DNA of 33,595 nt from an uncultured Ilumatobacter sp. GTDB lineage: Bacteria; Actinomycetota; Acidimicrobiia; Acidimicrobiales; Ilumatobacteraceae. A program made the translations under genes and the position numbers. The number at the start of each line of letters is the position of its first letter. Positions within the stretch are counted from its first letter, which is position 1. The stretch covers positions 1-33,595 of the forward strand of contig CALFRK010000134.1 of assembly GCA_937919625.1 (NCBI GenBank), read 5' to 3'. The notes below the pieces were generated by a model. The model saw only the letters and a program-made list of their open reading frames with translations. It was not told where the DNA came from and did no database searches. This document shows positions 31,880-33,595 of the stretch, piece by piece.

Positions 31880-33352
31880 ATGACCGTCGCCGCAGCCGGT
31901 CCGGCGTCACTCGACGACTTCTCGCCGGCATCATTTGGCAGTTCGACACGCCGAAAGTGGGGCCTGCGACGGCGGATTCTGTTGATATTCACGCTCGGCG
32001 CCCTGATGCTGTCGCTATTTCTCGCTTTCGTGACGTACGGGTTCGCCCGGTCGAGCGTGGTCCAACAGCGCGACAATGATGCTCGCACAGCCGCCCGTCG
32101 TAGCGCATCGATCGTCGTGGGAGCGCTACGAAGCAACCCAACCAACGCCCAACAGGCGATGACGCGACTCGTTGAAGACTTCGGTGTCCAGCGCCCTCTG
32201 ATTTGGTACAACGACCAGTGGGCGCCCGGACGCACCGGCTACGACTGGCCACAACTCCCACAGAAGCTGGTCGATCGTGTAATCGACGATGGCATCGCCT
32301 CGCGCATGGTCGTCACCGTCGAGGAGGAGCCGAACATCGTGGTCGGCTACCCACTCACTGCCAATGACGGGGCGTACTTCGAGTTCTTCAGTCTGGAGGA
32401 GGTAGATAACACGCTCCAGTCTGTCCGCCTTTCGCTCGTGCTGGGCACGATGATCACCACCGCCCTCGGTGTATTGGCGGGCTCGTTCGCCGCCAGGCGC
32501 GCCGTCCGGCCGGTCGGTGTTGCCGCCCAGGCCGCCAAGGCGATTGCCGGCGGCCGCCTCGACACCCGAATCGAGCCGACCGAGGACCCCGACTTGAGCG
32601 TGCTCGCCAACTCGTTCAACGACATGGCGGCCGCTCTTCAGAGTCGAATCGAACGCGACGCTCGGTTCGCCTCAGATGTCAGCCACGAACTGCGCTCGCC
32701 ATTGATGACGCTGTCGGCGTCAGTCGAGGTGATGGATGCCCGCCGCGATGAGATGCCCGAGCGGGCACGGGCGGCGCTCGATCTCCTCAAGAGTGATGTC
32801 GTACGCTTCCAGGGCCTTGTCGAGGACCTGCTCGAGATCAGCCGGTTTGACGCCGGCGCCGTGCGGCTCCACATGGAAGAGCTGATCGCCGCCGAGCTCA
32901 TACGCCAGGCGGTCGCTGTCAGCAGCATGCCCCACACACCTATCACCGTGTCGCCGCGAGCCGAGGTGGTGCTGATCAACGGCGACCGGCGACGCCTGGC
33001 GCGCGTGGTTGCCAACCTGATCGACAATGCCCGTCTTCATGGCGGCGGCGGGCCAGAGATATCGATTAGCGAGGTCGACCCGGCGGGCGAGCCGGTATCG
33101 GCGATTCAGATCGCGGTCGAGGACCACGGGGCGGGCGTGCCGGAGAGCGAACGAAGTTTGATTTTTGAACGTTTCGCGCGCGGCGGGGTGGCCGGCCGCA
33201 GGGCCTCCAGCGACGGTGCCGGGCTCGGACTGGCGCTCGTTGACGAACACGTGCGCCTTCATGATGGCCGTGTCTGGGTCGAAAGTCGGCTTGACGGCGA
33301 GCCGGGCGCCAGATTCGTGATCGAGTTGGCAGCTGAGGAGCTCGAGGCGTGA
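31880..33352 (+). CDS. Sensor histidine kinase, MtrB-like (module 2)
   Basis: 490 residues. An N-terminal cytoplasmic tail is followed by a membrane helix (about 32-58), an extracytoplasmic domain, a second helix (about 185-210), HAMP, HisKA with phospho-His269 in FASDVSHELRSP, and an ATPase domain with NLIDNARLHG, VEDHGAGV and GAGLGLAL. The catalytic core is strikingly like module 1 (same FASDVSHELRSP and IFERFARG stretches) while the sensor domains differ. The start at ATG 31880 leaves a weak GGTGGA ten bases upstream. Overlaps the following lipoprotein gene (GTGA). Confidence 0.92.
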   Translation: MTVAAAGPASLDDFSPASFGSSTRRKWGLRRRILLIFTLGALMLSLFLAFVTYGFARSSVVQQRDNDARTAARRSASIVVGALRSNPTNAQQAMTRLVEDFGVQRPLIWYNDQWAPGRTGYDWPQLPQKLVDRVIDDGIASRMVVTVEEEPNIVVGYPLTANDGAYFEFFSLEEVDNTLQSVRLSLVLGTMITTALGVLAGSFAARRAVRPVGVAAQAAKAIAGGRLDTRIEPTEDPDLSVLANSFNDMAAALQSRIERDARFASDVSHELRSPLMTLSASVEVMDARRDEMPERARAALDLLKSDVVRFQGLVEDLLEISRFDAGAVRLHMEELIAAELIRQAVAVSSMPHTPITVSPRAEVVLINGDRRRLARVVANLIDNARLHGGGGPEISISEVDPAGEPVSAIQIAVEDHGAGVPESERSLIFERFARGGVAGRRASSDGAGLGLALVDEHVRLHDGRVWVESRLDGEPGARFVIELAAEELEA

Positions 33353-33595
33353 GCCGGACCCATGCCACCCTGGCGCTGGCGCTGGCGATCATCATCAGCG
33401 CCTGCGGTATCCAAACCGACTCGGCGCCACGCGATCTTCCCGAAGACGAACGCAGCCTCGTGATCGCCGGCAGCTCCGCTGGGACCGATGCCTCGGGCGC
33501 CGACCGGATCTATCTTGTCGCCCCTGGCGAAGAGCGGTTGCTGCGGTCGGTGCCGCGAGATGCAGCGCTTCGCGAGGACTTGATCAAGATCCTTC
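33349..33595 (+). CDS. Partial lipoprotein, LpqB/GerMN-like (module 2)
   Basis: Starts at GTG 33349, overlapping the kinase stop by four bases, and runs off the right edge after 82 complete codons. A signal peptide with lipobox ISAC (Cys19) is followed by RDLPEDER and then a GerMN-like opening (RIYLVAPGEERLLRSVPRDA). Position and signal match the LpqB-like gene of module 1, without the long Thr tract. The rest is outside the window. Confidence 0.8.
   Translation, partial: MSRTHATLALALAIIISACGIQTDSAPRDLPEDERSLVIAGSSAGTDASGADRIYLVAPGEERLLRSVPRDAALREDLIKIL

Noticed and set aside
1-33595. CRISPR array, insertion sequence or phage genes
   Set aside because: No regularly spaced direct repeats, transposase, integrase or phage proteins were seen; all clear genes are chromosomal housekeeping or regulatory.

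Overview
The window is about 33.6 kb of gene-dense, high-GC chromosomal DNA, with genes on both strands, many ATGA-type start/stop overlaps and frequent GTG or TTG starts. An actinobacterium, most likely of the class Acidimicrobiia, fits best. The reasons are a PdtaR-type ANTAR regulator upstream of polA, MtrAB/LpqB-like two-component modules, an F420-type luciferase-family oxidoreductase, a polyprenol-phosphate mannose synthase-like enzyme, an Rv0130-like MaoC hydratase, and a type II fatty acid synthase operon instead of a giant FAS-I gene. The species assignment is inference from gene content; nothing was searched.

Layout. 1-300: a 15-bp tandem repeat at the left edge, possibly the 3' part of a minus-strand gene. 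317-2953: membrane GGDEF-EAL protein. 2910-6694 (minus): tRNA-Leu(CAA), a small coiled-coil protein, the ANTAR response regulator and polA. 6879-11847: the fatty-acid block fabD (with an extra C-terminal lipoyl-like domain), fabH, fabG, acpP and fabF, then fabZ on the opposite strand. 11848-12403: no convincing protein gene, but a plus-strand promoter-like region, a seven-codon ORF with an excellent ribosome binding site, a series of hairpins and a 14-bp-stem terminator; this is a candidate non-coding RNA. 12404-16523: tryptophan genes trpA, trpB, trpF and trpC on the minus strand, interrupted by one plus-strand hypothetical gene. 16540-21880: glyS, recO and two divergent UppS-family genes, then a DinG-like helicase. 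21901-25875: enoyl-CoA hydratase and the first MtrA/MtrB/GerMN-lipoprotein module. 25880-27495: era, a tiny acyl-CoA-synthetase remnant and a MaoC hydratase. 27562-31134: beta-carbonic anhydrase, LLM oxidoreductase, dolichol-phosphate-mannose-synthase-like transferase, a small membrane protein and an inositol monophosphatase family protein. 31171-33595: the second MtrA/MtrB/lipoprotein module, cut by the right edge.

The most interesting observation is the pair of divergent cis-prenyltransferase genes at 18611-19204 and 19269-19982. The conserved motifs of UppS are partitioned between them. One keeps the catalytic Asp and the RTSGEQR diphosphate-binding motif but has lost the AYAE glutamate and the C-terminal RxG motif. 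The other has lost the Asp and RTSGEQR but keeps AYAEL and RRFGG. This is the motif split of the eukaryotic DHDDS/NgBR (Rer2/Nus1) heteromer, and suggests that undecaprenyl (or decaprenyl) diphosphate is made here by an obligate two-subunit enzyme. Polyprenyl phosphate made this way would feed cell-wall synthesis and the mannosyltransferase at 29204-29941.

Many genes here have a TAnnnT -10-like hexamer 6-9 bases before the start codon and no Shine-Dalgarno sequence, so leaderless or nearly leaderless transcription is probably common in this genome.
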